Positions 45,925-58,503 of a stretch of 64,000 nt of DNA are shown piece by piece. Numbering within the stretch: the stretch's first letter is position 1; every line of letters begins with the position of its first letter. The DNA is from Sipunculus nudus (taxonomy: Eukaryota; Annelida; Sipuncula; Golfingiida; Sipunculidae). Under the pieces are notes generated by a model, which was not told the origin of the DNA, ran no database searches, and saw nothing but the letters and a program-made list of their open reading frames with translations. The stretch lies in contig CM049314.1 in assembly GCA_026874595.1 (NCBI GenBank), positions 60,491,300-60,555,299 on the forward strand, given 5' to 3'. The translations under genes and the position numbers were made by a program.

Positions 45925-48900
45925 ACTCAGCTGACTAGCATAGCGTTATAGGCTAGCATTCACAACAGGATTTTTATCTTCTGAAAATAATATTGAGATT
46001 AACTTCAGATTTGATCTTGATCTGACACCAGACCGACAGGGCTATTCCATATAGGTGACTGCTCAGTGCTCACACATAATGTAAAAAAAGAATCCATCTA
46101 TGACTGGTCTATGTAGGTTGTACAAGAGAAGGTCACCAGTTGTCTAACTCCGAGAAGTTGGTAGAAACACCTTGTGTGTTAGAAAAACTGTCACAAAATA
46201 TTATATTCCGGCTGATTTAACCTTGAAGAGTAAGATCAGCAGTATCCAAATTAAAGGGATAAATATGTAGTGCTTCAAAATTTATCGACGGAACTGACAA
46301 CAGAGGGGATTGGAGGATACATAAAAACGCAAAAGGTTTCAGGGCCCTAGATGAAACCACAGCCGAGAAACTGTTATCACTGATGTCATTTTACAGTCTC
46401 CAAAAAAATAGAGGTTAGATAAACCTAATAGCTCGCGGCCGTGCTAAGTGCATGAAAGATTTCATCTAGAACAGAGATTGGGCCCTGATGGGATTGACTG
46501 ATGCAAAGTTTGACGTCACAGGCAAAATTTAGAAATACTTTTAGCAATACAAGTTATTTTTATTCTTCCCTGAAAATTTGGGACTGACAGTGTTAGAAAT
46601 ACTAAACTTTTGATGAGATCTACAATTATTAGTCACACGAGATTTCTGTGTGTGTGACGTCATTGTCGAGTTGACAGTGCTCATAGATGTGCCAATATTT
46701 TTTAACAAATCACACAACCTAATTTTTTTTTTTTGTGGAAAAAATAAATAGAAAAAAATGACTTTCCTACAGGAATTATGTTCAATTTATGTAAAATCCA
46801 TATTCATATTTTGTTCATAGGCCCTTTTTAGATATGATAATATTATGAAATTTGGAATACGCTTGCTTTACCAAGAGTAATAAATGCGCCAAAATTTACA
46901 AAATACAGTTCGCCGTCTACAGCAACTAATGTCCGGATCAATGTACACGCCAGGTGTCAAGTCATTAGATAAAATCACAGTTTAGAAACAGACACAACTG
47001 TCGTAATTTGGCAGTGTAAAACAGAGGAATAAATGTATTAAAACCAGGCTAAAAGCTACAAGTCTTCAGGACCTGATAAAACTTAACATGATCAATATTC
47101 ATATATACAATTTATAGGACACTAGGTGAAACCACAGCCGAAAAACCGATAGGACTATTGTCATTTCACGATCTTTAAAATAGAGGAAAATTTTAGCGAA
47201 AATAGACAAAATACAGGTCTGTATCCTGTCCATGACAAATAAGCGAAGCAAGAATAATGGCAATGCATTTATTGATTAATGATATAATGAAGCCTTTGTG
47301 TAAAATTATTCCGGGGGCACAAACAAGCCCCACAACTCCGAGAATACAGGTCGCAATAACATAATTTCAGGTTACTCAAAATGAGTTAGTGGAAATAAAG
47401 GTGCTGCCTACCGATAACTATCCGAAGGACCTTCCAGTTTTCCCAGAAATGGATTGTCCAGGCATCTGGACTATCTTTTGTGCTCTTCGTCTGAACATAG
47501 TCAAGTCCATACACCTTTGCCTCTCTCGGGACACTGACCCGTGACGGCTAACATCGAAGTATCACTCAATGCATTGGGTGAAAAGAATGTACAACCTAAG
47601 TTAGCAAGTAAAATAAACAAGGAAAAAATGATACGAATCAATACAAATATCTGATTAGTAAAAAAGGCAGGAACATCACTAGTGAACTTAGTATTGAACA
47701 ATTACATGAACAAATAATATCGGAACTATTGGCCGCAGCATCTGTATCCAGAACAAAAGGAGAAAGATAGAGGACATAAAAATATCCGCTTACCGATAAT
47801 ATCAAAATGCTATTATTCCAATGAAGAATGGCTTATCGAAAATTGAACCTAAAAGGGGCTCTGGCCACCAAATCGACTTAAACGAAAGCAATTAAAAGAG
47901 AGCTGCGCCAAGCTATTAGAATAGAAATGCAATAAAAAAAAAAAAACCCTACATGTTCAACGGATGCAAACTGACACTGACAAAGATGTCTTATTCTACA
48001 AATTTATAGCAAAACAGCGTACTCACAGAGCTTATAATTCACGTGCGTTACGTATAGATTTGAAAGATTATACTGTTCCGTTGCTTTTATATTAAATGTA
48101 TTATTTTATCACTGCACAATTTTATGGTGGTGAGAACCTGGCCATGAAAGAATACACATCCAGAGAAGCTTGAACAAGTAGCCCATGGGCCATGACACTA
48201 AGCTAAATTTGACTGGGTGCTCATTTCTGTTATTAATGTTATATATTGTCTGTGAGAATAGGCTATGGATAATGTTACTATGTTGAAAAAAGGACAGAAA
48301 ATAAAAATTTCTGGACTTATAGGAGACCTGCTAAGGACCCCCCCAGGATTTCACAATAGAAGGTTCCAAGGAAAATGAATACAATTTGTACTCGGTCTGT
48401 CTGGCTTCTCAAAATTATGTTTCTGGTCCATAGCTCGCAGAATTTGTACCTTGTCTGTATGGATGCTCAATTTTTTTGGCTCATAGAACACAGAATATAG
48501 CCTATGCACGATGACATTTTTTCGGTTTCCAAAGAGATTTGCCTATAACCTCCCTGGATGTTCCTTTAGAAGATTCTAGGCCTAATGAATACAATCTGTG
48601 CCCATCTGACATTCAGGGTGCTCAACTTTTCCCCTGCAGGTTGCTGAATATAGGTCACAGTGACCTAATTTCATGATTCCAAGGACATTTGCCTGGGACC
48701 TCCCTGAATGTTATGTTAGAATATTCTTGGCCTAATGGATACAATTTGTGCCCAGACTGTCTGGGTGCTCAAGGACATTTGCCAAGGAACTCCCAAAATA
48801 TTACGTTAAAAGATTCTAGGCCTCACAGATACGATTTGTACCTATCTGGCAATCATGGTGTTCATATGACATCTTTTTCCTATAGGTCGCACAATATAGG

Positions 48901-49206
48901 TCACAGTGACCATTTGCCTAAGACCTCTCCAACTTTTACGTTGGAGGATTCTAGGCCTGATGGATACAATTTGTGCCCCGTCTGACTGTCTGGGTGCTCA
49001 AAATAATGTTTTCGGCCCGTAGGTCACAAAATATAGGTCACCATGACCTGATTTCAGGTTTCCAGGGAGATTTGCCTAGGACCTCCCTGGATGTACAGTT
49101 AAAAGTTTCTAGGTCTAGCGGTAACGATTTGTGCCCTGTTAACGGACGGAAGGTCGGACGGCCGGACAACCGGACAACCGGACAGTCAAAGGGTGAGCTA
49201 AAAACC
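45925..49206. mobile_element. Degenerate tandem-cored element(s), copy III
   Basis: The left end ACTCAGCTGACT (45925-45936) is preceded by aacaagtgacc as in copy II. Another left-end-like site lies at about 48207. Family units are recognisable but decayed (gatcaatattcat, aggtcacagtgacc, gattctaggcctaatggata). The right end at 49184-49206 keeps only gtgagctaaaaa, preceded by a GGACGGCCGGACAACCGGAC-type tract. It is interrupted at 47401-47880 by unrelated sequence. Confidence 0.45.
47412..47701 (-). pseudogene. Fragment of a secreted, possibly galactose-binding (F5/8C-like) protein
   Basis: The minus strand opens with a frame starting at 47701 that contains a signal-peptide-like core (IRIIFSLFILLANLGCTFF) and runs to a stop at 47501. 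The overlapping frame continues as VYGLDYVQTKSTKDSPDAW, then IHFWENWKVLRIVIG, up to a donor-like ATCG|GTAGGC at 47412/47411. The second part resembles the DPWW-VDLG-VTIYNR region of fucolectin or discoidin-type domains; this is a weak visual match. A single frame change joins the two parts, so it is probably a relic exon. Confidence 0.3.
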
Positions 49207-49249
49207 TTGATTTGTGAAGTTGGGCTATACCACCACCAGGTAGCGTGAT

Positions 49250-49455
49250 CGCGCTAGGGGCAAGCTTTTTTCCACTTGTGTTACGGAGTAAGCAAGGGTT
49301 TTAGAACGAAATATTGAAAGATACCGTAATATTTTAAGGAGACCACTGTATTTCATGTATACTCAATATACCTGGTATGTGTAATGTGAATTGGTCCCGT
49401 AATAAGCCACATTTCGTGGATGTTTAAGTCTCTGCTACAATCGTTTCTCTCTCTA

Positions 49456-49518
<63 letters not shown>

Positions 49519-51910
49519 GATTATGCATGGACATGTAAAGAATCTAATCCTGTTGAAGATATACGAACACAAATACGGAACCAATTTAATCGATTTTAAA
49601 AGAAAGTGACCAATCATTGGTTTAACAGATTAATTGGCACACATAAATTCATATTATATATAAATCAGACTATTGCTAAAATCAGGCTATATACATTTGT
49701 GTGTGTTAATTAAAGCGAGTTTATTTCTAGAAGTATTCGTGTTACTATCTAGGACAGTTGGTTCATCATATTTCATACAGATGAACACTGGCACTTGTGC
49801 ATGGTCTCGTTTCTAAATTTTATTTCCATATTTAATTTGCTATATAAGCATAGGAATCCCCCGATAGTAAAAATAACATAGCTGTGGCCATTGCACATCA
49901 CGGGATATTTTATCTGGTCAAACAAGAACCTCTGATAGACATCACGTTTTTCAAGCTTTTCTGAGTCTCTTCTTTCATGTTTCTTCTCTTGTTTATAATT
50001 GTCGCGTTTGCGCGACCAAGATCTTTCCTCTGGTCACGCGGTCTTAATATGGTAAATGTGATTTTGCTTCAGCACAATTTTTTTGTGCAGGACTCCAGTG
50101 AAAATAGTTTTAAAAGTAGTTTATAATTTATTGAAATAGCTATAATAATTTTTTCCCACGCGTATACTTAAAATAGTTATAATTATTTATTCTCAGGAAT
50201 ATTTAGGGATATACAACATCAGTTCTATAACATCAGGACAGAGATAGCGTTTGGTTTTTCCTGGTATCTCATAAGCCTATTGCGTAATGTATGCTTTCAC
50301 GGATGATGGCAGCTTCCCGAACCTGAAGCTATCCCATAAGCCCTCTGGCCAATCAGTGACCAGAATCTGGTCACGTGGCTATTGCGTCTTGTACACACAC
50401 ACACATCAGATGATCCATTCATAATTTCAGCGACTGCCACCGAGTTAACAGCAATCATCACCACCACCACTGAAAATTTTCCCATCGCCACTGAAATAAA
50501 TTTTTTGTTCTCTCTCTCTCTCTCTATTAGCAGTTTTATGTGGGGACATATTGGGCGTTTTATGTCCCCACCGATCATACTCTTTATCAGGGCATAGTTA
50601 AATTATATATCTCTGGCCTCTTCATAGGAAATTGTTTAAACAAATTATGTTTCTATATTATTGCATGTGTGTTTAGGAATTATGGACTGTACATATATTT
50701 TTGCTTGTGGTTTAGGGATTTTTGCACTGTATGTTTGTTCCAGGAATTATTATTATTATTGTATATTCGCCATTAATAAATGAAAATTTTCAATCAATTT
50801 CGGTGGAAGAAGTTCCTGGAGTGTCTGCACAAACACTACACAGACTCCTAGACTGTGTTTACTCACACACAGAATCATAACGTCTAAAACCGTGTGTCGG
50901 CATGGATTTGCTGGACATCTTTCATATTCAGTCAAAATGAGTTAATAACGTGGGACAATACACATCACAAATGAATATGAACCTCGTGTCACTTATAGAG
51001 GTGTCTTTAATACAGAAATGTCCATAGGGAGAGGTTCATGATTCCTATATTAATTAAGAAAAGAAACGGTTGATCCGATAAGTTGAATTTCAGTCCTTTC
51101 ACAGTGGGGAGAGTTACACGTACATGTACCACATATAATATCTTTTACTTATCCACAACTCAGACCGATGAGGTGTAGGTTTTACCACCATTTCAGCCTG
51201 ACATATGAGGAAAAGACTTGTATTAGAATTTCATATTTTTCTGTCACAGATTAATCGCACATCCATGAGGGATAATTTTTCATATTGTTTTATTATTTAG
51301 TTCAAAATGAAAATTATACGTACACTATAAAATGTTGTTGACTGTTCAGCTACCCGCTAATCATATCAATGGTTGTATATGCATTAAATATTTTAAACGA
51401 TCCACTGCACTGTGCGTTATATCATAAATCTAGTTCTTAGACAGATCAATTTAGAATATAAGAAACCTGCTCTGTTCTCAAAAACTTACTATCAGGCTAT
51501 TTGGTAGCTGTACCTCTTGCCCGAACCTTTTTCACCAAAAGTAGTTTCATTTTGGCAAAAGTAATATTTTTTTTCTTATTTACATTATGACAGGTTCACT
51601 ATTATAACATCATACGCTGCCAACAGAATTTAATCACCTTTCTAAAAATGAAAGTTCTGTATATAACTGGCAGACAACGATTTGATATATTTCGCTTCCT
51701 TGAAATATTTTAGAAACCTAGAAACAAAACAAAAAAATTAAATAAATCAAATAGCATTTAAATATATAGTATATAGTATATAAATGTGTGTGTGTGTTCG
51801 TTTCAACGGTGTTCCAGCGGTTTGCAAGGAGGTGGAGCACAAATATTATTTGACATATATATTGCTTGTACATATATCAGTTGGCCTGTTGTACAGTCTG
51901 TGAATCAGAT
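49250..51910. other. Non-coding stretch with microsatellites
   Basis: Contains a (TA)n tract (about 49463-49511), a CA tract (about 50395-50406) and a CT tract (about 50511-50526). I see no supported genes. Confidence 0.5.
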
Positions 51911-51921
51911 CCGTAAGATTT

Positions 51922-52026
51922 ATTATGTCGTACGTACGAGATAATATGTCGTACGTACGAGATATTATGTCGTAAGTGCGAGATAATATGTCGTACGTAC
52001 GAGATAAGATGTCGTACGTACGAGAT
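51922..52026. repeat. 21-bp tandem repeat with a perfect 12-bp palindrome in each unit
   Basis: Five units of a form close to ATGTCGTACGTACGAGATAAT. TCGTACGTACGA, itself a perfect palindrome, occurs at 51928-51939, 51949-51960, 51991-52002 and 52012-52023; the middle unit (51970-51981) is degenerate. Spacing is exactly 21 bp, two helical turns. On the minus strand it reads as the heptapeptide repeat SYVRHII, which I regard as incidental. Confidence 0.9.
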
Positions 52027-52330
52027 AAATAATTTAGTTTTCTTTAACCAGGTGGCAGCAATACGCTTCCGTACAGTGGCACTAATTTGTCTAATAAAAA
52101 ATATTGTTAACGAAATGTCTGGGGTAAACAAACCAATATGTCCACAAATGAATAACTTTAAATAATGGAACAGTAACAGAAGAAAAGTCCTGTGCGTGCT
52201 AGAAAAAACCTGGCATTCGTGTGGTACTTAATACTTACATGAAGCAGAGCAAGTTATTATTCGTTACATTTACGAAAACACATTAAATGCATCAGTCTTC
52301 GTGTTACAATGGCAGTCGTACAGCAGGGAC

Positions 52331-52331
<1 letters not shown>

Positions 52332-52366
<35 letters not shown>

Positions 52367-52420
52367 TATAATATTCATTACTATTATTATTATTATTACT
52401 ATTATTATTATAATTATTAT
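52332..52420. repeat. (TA)n followed by (TTA)n microsatellite
   Basis: About 15 TA repeats, then an interrupted ATT/TTA tract. Confidence 0.9.
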
Positions 52421-52504
52421 TAACATACTAGATGTGGTCGGAAAATGGTCCTCAGAGGGCCCCGCATTTCTGGTAGTGCTGCACTAGTTTATTGTGGGTG
52501 AAAA

Positions 52505-54665
52505 GTTTAGGTAAAAGTTGAAAAATATGACAAACAGAAACAGGTTTTTATCCATATGCATGAGGGAAAAATTCTACTGGTTCCAATAATATTAAAGAAG
52601 ATATGTCTGAAATAATGTGTGCAATAGAAAATGACCAATTGTACTCTGTTGGCCATATTTGATTTTGAGCAAGTCTGTACTTCAATATAATCAGAAGCCC
52701 TCATAGGCACCAATGACCCCTGTGAATTTGAGAAAGATCAAGCATGTTCTTGTGGATCGAGATATCGGATGCGAAAGAAAATCAATGATTGTGCTCTGGT
52801 GGCTATACTGGAATTCCGACAGGTCTGTAATTCGATAGAGATGGAGCCCTTATAGATACCAATCATCTCTGTGTATATGAGAAAGATCACGCATGTACTT
52901 GTTGAGATATCGCACTTAAAAAAATGCCCAATTGTGCTCTGGCAGCCATATTGGAATTTAGACAGGTCTGTAATTCGAAAGAAATTGAGTCGCATAGGCA
53001 CCAATGATCTCTGAGAACATGATACAGATCAAGTGTGTCCTTGTTGAGATATCGGGTGCGAAAGAAAATCACCCATTGTGCTCTGGTGGCCATATTGAAA
53101 TTCGGACAGACCTGTAATTCGACAGGGATAGTATCCTCATATGTACCAATCATCCCTGTGAATTTGGGAAAGCTGAAGTATGTTGTTGTTGAGTTATCGT
53201 TCTCAAAAGAAAATCAGCGATTGGGCTGTGGCGGCCATATTGGAATTCCGACAGGTCTGTAATTCAATAGGTCTGAAGCCCTCATATGTACCAGTCATCA
53301 CTGTGAATTTGGGAAAGCTGAAGTATGTTTCTGTTGAGTATCGCGCGCGAAATAAAATCAGCGATTGGGCTGTGACGGCCATATCGGAATTCTGACAGGT
53401 TTGTAATTCAAAGGGTCTTGAGCCCTCGTATGTACCAATCATCCCTATAAATTCGGGAAAGCTGAAGTATATTATTGTTGAGTTATCGCGCACGAAAGAA
53501 AATCAGCAATTGGGCTGTGGTTGCCATGCATATTGGAATCCCAACAGGTGTGTTACTCAATAGGTCTGGAACCCTCATACGTACAAATCATCCCTGTGAA
53601 TTTTTAAAGGTGAAGTATGTTGTTGTTGAGTTATCACGCGCGTAAAAATAATTAGCGATAGGGCTGTGGCGGCCATATTGGAATTCCGAAAGGTCTGTAA
53701 TTCAAAATTCTGGAGCCCTCATATGTACCAATCATCCCGGTGAATTTGGGAAAGCTGAAGTATGTTGTTGTTGAGTTATCGCGCGCGAAAGAAAATCAGC
53801 GATTGGTCTGTGGTGGCCATATTGGAATTCCGATAGGTCTGTTATTCAATAGGTCTGGAACCCTCATATGTACCAATCATCATTGTGAATTTGGGAAAGC
53901 TGAAGTATGTTGTTGTTAAGTTATCGTGTGCGAAAGAAAATCAGCCATTTGGCTGTGAGGGCCATATTGAATTCCGACAGGTGGGTAACTCAATAGGTCT
54001 GGAACCCTCATACGTACAAATCATCCCTGTGAATTTTTAAAAGCTGAAGTATGTTGTTGTTGAGTTATCACGCGCGTAAAAAAATTAGCGATTGGGCTGT
54101 GGCGGCCATATTGGAATTCCGACAGGTCTGCAATTCAAAATTCTGGAGCCCTCATATGTACCAATCATCCCGGTGAATTTGGGAAAGCTGAAGTATGTTG
54201 TTGTTGAGTTATCGCGCGCGAAAGAAAATCAGCGATTGGTCTGTGGTGGCCATATTGGAATTCCGATAGGTCTGTTATTCAATAGGTCTGGAACCCTCAT
54301 ATGTACCAATCATCATTGTGAATTTGGGAAAGCTGAAGTATGTTGTTGTTAAGTTATCGCGTGCGAAAGAAAATCAGCGATTTGGCTGTGGGGGCCATAT
54401 TGAATTCCGACAGGTCTGTAATTCAATAGGTCTGGAGCCCTTATATGTACCAATTATCATTGTGAATTTGGAAAAGCTGAAGTATGTTTTTGTTGAGTTA
54501 TCGCGCGCGAAAGAAAATCAGCGATTTGGCTGTGGCGGCCATATTGGAATTTCGACAGGTCTGTATTTCAATAGGTCTGGAACCCTTATATGTACCAATC
54601 ATCCCTGTGAATTTGGGAAAGCTGAAGTATGTTGTTGTTGAGTTATCGCGTGCGAAAGAAAAGTG
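52505..54665. repeat. Tandem array of about 14-15 units of 145-147 bp, with 3-unit higher-order repeats
   Basis: Each unit contains gcgaaagaaaatcagcgatt, tggcggccatattggaattc, caggtctgtaattcaat, ccctcatatgtaccaatcat, and tgaatttgggaaagctgaag. The ggccatatt landmark recurs near 52650, 52947, 53087, 53233, 53379, 53670, 53814, 53959, 54105, 54247, 54391 and 54538. A three-unit block from about 53525 is repeated about 433 bp later, near 53960. The array ends in a GACGGAAGGACGGAAG tract (54673). ORFs within it are repeat artefacts. Confidence 0.9.
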
Positions 54666-55770
54666 TCACTGACGGAAGGACGGAAGTACGAAAGGGCGGA
54701 CTGACATGGTGATCACTAAAATAGGGCACCGCTTGTCAAGCTTGGTTCATTAGTTTACACTTAAAAAATAGATTACTTTCATTCAAATGCGGAAGGTGGC
54801 GCTGCAAGTCGATCCAATGGATACATTTACGTACTTTCTGATGGATGGCCCTTCGATAGTCGCTTTGCAAAATAATGTCAACTTTCCCAGGAGTTATGGG
54901 CAATAAGATAAAAACACCCACAGGGCAGCGTTCGAGCTATTTCCAAACCCAAACGGGCATTTCCAAGGCATTAAGGAGTCGCATGACATCGATATAGCGC
55001 CTCGAACGTGAATTCTAATACAGAAAAAAGTATCAAATCTCCAATTTTGGGGAAAATTGTTTTATAAAAATAAAATGCGGATCTGGAACAGATCAAGCCA
55101 AAGGCGCATCCTTTTGCCGGTTGTCCTATTTAATTCTTCCAAAATTAAGCTTCTCTTTGGTTAAAACAGTATTTTATTGAATATATATCAATTAGGATTG
55201 GAAAATAAGGCGTAGCCCCAAAATATAAATTCCTCTCCTGATACATACATAAAAAGACATGATACAGTACTGTAAAAACACAAAAGATGTGATACAATAC
55301 AGTAAAAAGCATTAATAACACAATTCCTAGGGTAATAATTACAAATTACACTTCTTTACAATTTGATACACTTCTTTTTGCTTTAATTACGATAGGAAAA
55401 GTAAAAAAAATACGCTTAAGTGGGAAATACTATGAATAAAAACTGTGCAAGGATGTGTCTAAATCAAATTTAAACATTCATTCGTTTACGACGGCTTTTA
55501 CAATGGGTTTTACATTCAAATTATATTCAAGAATACATACAATTCTCTTACAATTTTTATTTGAATCGGCCACTCTCTTCATTGAAACACTGGACTCTAT
55601 CAAACAGTTTAATGTTCTCAATATATGATTTGTTTTTGTCACCGAACAGGAAAATTTCAGTTTTATGCATATCGAGCATATTGACCACCCCATCCGCCTT
55701 GCTAAAAAGCCCCCTGTATGGACCCCCCCCCCCCCCCCCCCAGCCTCAGTCGCGTCGGTCTGTATTCTTG
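54666..55770. other. Non-coding stretch with a possible LINE scrap and a C run
   Basis: On the minus strand at about 55560-55700 one frame reads MLDMHKTEIFLFGDKN, faintly like the block after the catalytic site of non-LTR reverse transcriptases. A 19-base C run lies at 55723-55741. Nothing else is supported. Confidence 0.3.
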
Positions 55771-57704
55771 GGTGGGATTTTATAGAGAAATGGACGAAAC
55801 ATTACATTAAATGAGTATATGATCGTGCCTACTTCGTACTGAGTTGGCGTATATCACAATCGTGGAGCATTTGTTTTCCCTCCATTTCCCCTAATAACGT
55901 AAGGATTCAAACGACTGTAGTAAAACGACCCAAATACGACGCAGGAAACTGGTGGTATTAAAAGAAAAAATTAAAAAGTCCCACTGCTAAAACAGATATA
56001 TTAACTGTATAATATCACGGTAGGCTTACCTGCCGGTTAACTAGAGTATGAAATCCTCTCCGCCATAGGACTCGCTCCTCAGTATTACCAGAAACAGAAC
56101 TGTTGTCAAAGCTGCAACAAGAATTCGGTGACACCAACGGTTTCCTGCAATTTCTGCACGTGCCGGGCACATGTACTGCAACAAACGTACTGAAGGTCGA
56201 GCTGTGTTTATTGGTGTAGTATTTTTTAAACTAGGTCCCTAAAAGTGTCCCCCAGAAGTGAAAAGTCACAGCAAATTAGAGCGAAACAATGGTATTCGTT
56301 ACACGTCAGCAGTCCTGAAAGGATACTGTATGCATTACGGGTAATCCCGAGCGGTCGAGTCCAAAATTTGGTTTCGAGTATGGGTCAAGCGAGACCACCA
56401 GCCGCCAAATGTCGGTCTTTGTGAGACCAGTTTTTAAACAAACCACCACTCGCGCGTATGCGTGCGATAATAGGTCGATAATGCATTGTTAATGTTGATG
56501 GTAATATAGGTATAGATGGTGCTACCACCATGCATTGACTTGTAGTTTTATTCCATTACCCAGGGCCACCTTCTAGTGTGAACTTTATCCTCGTGCGGTT
56601 CAGTTGGCAAATGACAAATGGAATGACATGGACACTACAGAGATTTATTAAGTAAAAATGTGTAAAAACATAATGAAAATTTATCAGAAATCTGACAGAA
56701 TGGTGAAATCTGAGATGTTTTTCCTTTTTATAAAAATCCCTTTGTATTTTGTATTAAGGTCGTTTTTGTATTCCTGGTAATACCGCGTATACCCGTGTAA
56801 GCTGCCGTTGGCTCAAGGCCCGGGGAATCTCCGTCGACCTGCACGATGGTCAGACCGTCAAAACTACAGTGGAAACCCGCCTTTCGACCACCCCATAAAT
56901 GCGACCATTCCACATTTACGACCACTTTACTTGTTCCCGAATATTTTGTGTCGTTATTTCATTTATAATTGACTCTTAATTGCCACCATCCTCAAGTCAT
57001 AATTACGGGAACATTTCCTGGTCCTGGTGTAAATGTAGCACCTGAAAATGCGAGCGCAAAGAGGGTGTAAACAATTTTTCCAGTAAGTTACTGCGCCATG
57101 TCACCACCGCCAAAACGATAGATCTCAGAGGGCCGCACTGCCATCTGATTAATTAGCGGGTCCTCATGGCTAAAGGTTTGACGCGTTAAAGTTATAAATT
57201 GGACTCCTGTAATAAACTATCGATATTAATTGCCCAACGGTAATCATCTGTGTTATAATTGCATAACATGTGGTGGAGAAGGGGGGGGGGGGGGGTTGAC
57301 TTCACTTTGATTGTTCGATCTGACTGGTTCAATTTCCGACCTGTTTAATCCTTAATGTCCCCATGCATGTACCTTATATATTCCAGTATATTATGTTATA
57401 CATGGTACTTACTTGGTAATTTTCTTGTCTGATAAATATGTTAAAACATCTTGTTTCATTCCACTGCACAACATTCACATTCAAAAGTAGGACTTATAAG
57501 ACAAACATCAAAGATAAAGGTCTGTGATATTAAAGCCTGGAATTATGGTCAAGGTAAGAATTTCATAAATACCATCATCCCCAGATTACGACCACTTTGC
57601 CCACTCCCAAAGGTGGCCGTAATTGTGGGGTCCCACTGTACGTCATGTCTTTTAGGACAAAGGAAAACATTTTTAATTTAAGTGACTAGTCTTTATTGAA
57701 CACT

Positions 57705-58120
57705 TTTTAATACGCCCGTTATATGAGGGGAGTATTATGGTATACCCACCGTCCGTCCGTCCGTTAACTGTTAGTGCCGCCGCTATAACTTACCGGGGCT
57801 TTTCACCAAACTCACCATAACTACTTACCAACAGATTACCTCGCCCAAATTTGATTCTGGGCAAAATCCACGCATATATTTAATAAGATCACGGGTCAGT
57901 AGGCTACTTTGTGGTGTCGCCGCGATAACTTACGAAGAATATGAAGGATTTTTATAAAACTCATCAGAAATGTTAATCAATATAATATCTCGCCTAAGTT
58001 TGATTTTCAGCAAAATCCACGCATATTTAATGAGGTCAGAGGTCATCGCACTTTGCAGGCACCGTGGTGACTTAACAAAAATCCTATGGATTTTCATGAA
58101 CTCATACATTTTTACCAATA
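57705..58120. repeat. Insertion of a roughly 140-bp tandem-repeat family within the duplicated block
   Basis: About two and a third units carrying gccgcgataacttac, a gcccaaatttgattctgggc-like segment and aaaatccacgcatatttaat. A (GTCC)n tract lies at about 57753. It is absent at the matching place in copy 1 (about 34960-34995). Confidence 0.6.
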
Positions 58121-58260
58121 GATGTCAATCGAGCTGTGAGCCCGACTGACGCTTTCTTGAAATTCATACACATCAAAATGTCTTCACGGAAGGAAGTGAC
58201 TTCACATTTGAAGTGAAAACGATCATAGATTAGATAGATTCCAATCTGTTTTTAAAGGGA

Positions 58261-58503
58261 CAGCCTGGACAGCTGAGTGGTAAAACTCTTGGCTCTCTCC
58301 GCTAGCGACCCGGTTTCGATCCCCGGCGTGGCTATGAGAGTGGGTTGCAGTTGCCCGTCCAAGGCCGGTGGTTTTCTCCGGGTACTCCGGTTTCCTCCAC
58401 CTGTGCAGACTGCCGAACGCCATCACCGGAGCCATGGAGAGTGCCTCGATTAGTTATAATAACTATTTTTACAATCCATGTAAAATAAATAAGTTTATAT
58501 ATT
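58261..58503 (+). mobile_element. tRNA-derived SINE inserted into duplication copy 2
   Basis: Begins CAGCCTGGACAGCTGAGTGG (A-box-like) with a B-box GGTTTCGATCCCC at 58312-58324. A conserved-looking central part follows (ggttttctccgggtactccg, then gtttcctcc), of a kind seen in many metazoan SINEs, and an AT-rich tail (taaaataaataag). The paralogous locus reads straight through as gggacataagcaggag at about 35165-35180, which is an empty site. I could not see a clear target-site duplication. Confidence 0.8.

Larger units (their letters stand above)
45578..56029 (-). other. Remnant 5'-UTR intron of the broken TRIM gene, expanded to 10.4 kb
   Basis: It runs from the donor CAG|GTAAGC (GT at 56029-56028), which matches the donor at 33119 in the paralogous block, to the acceptor at 45578. 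The equivalent intron in the intact locus is 2.1 kb. The extra length is made of tandem-cored elements (45.9-49.2 kb), AT-rich DNA and a nucleosome-length tandem array (52.5-54.7 kb). Confidence 0.5.

Noticed and set aside
51877-52131. Minus-strand ORF with ISYVRHI heptad-like repeats
   Set aside because: Produced by the 21-bp palindromic repeat; no flanking coding signal.
53035-54672. Multiple ORFs in the 146-bp array on both strands
   Set aside because: They follow the repeat period and overlap on both strands.
58312-58324. A functional tRNA gene
   Set aside because: The B-box is present, but the 5' part cannot form a full cloverleaf by eye and the element continues into a SINE body and AT-rich tail.
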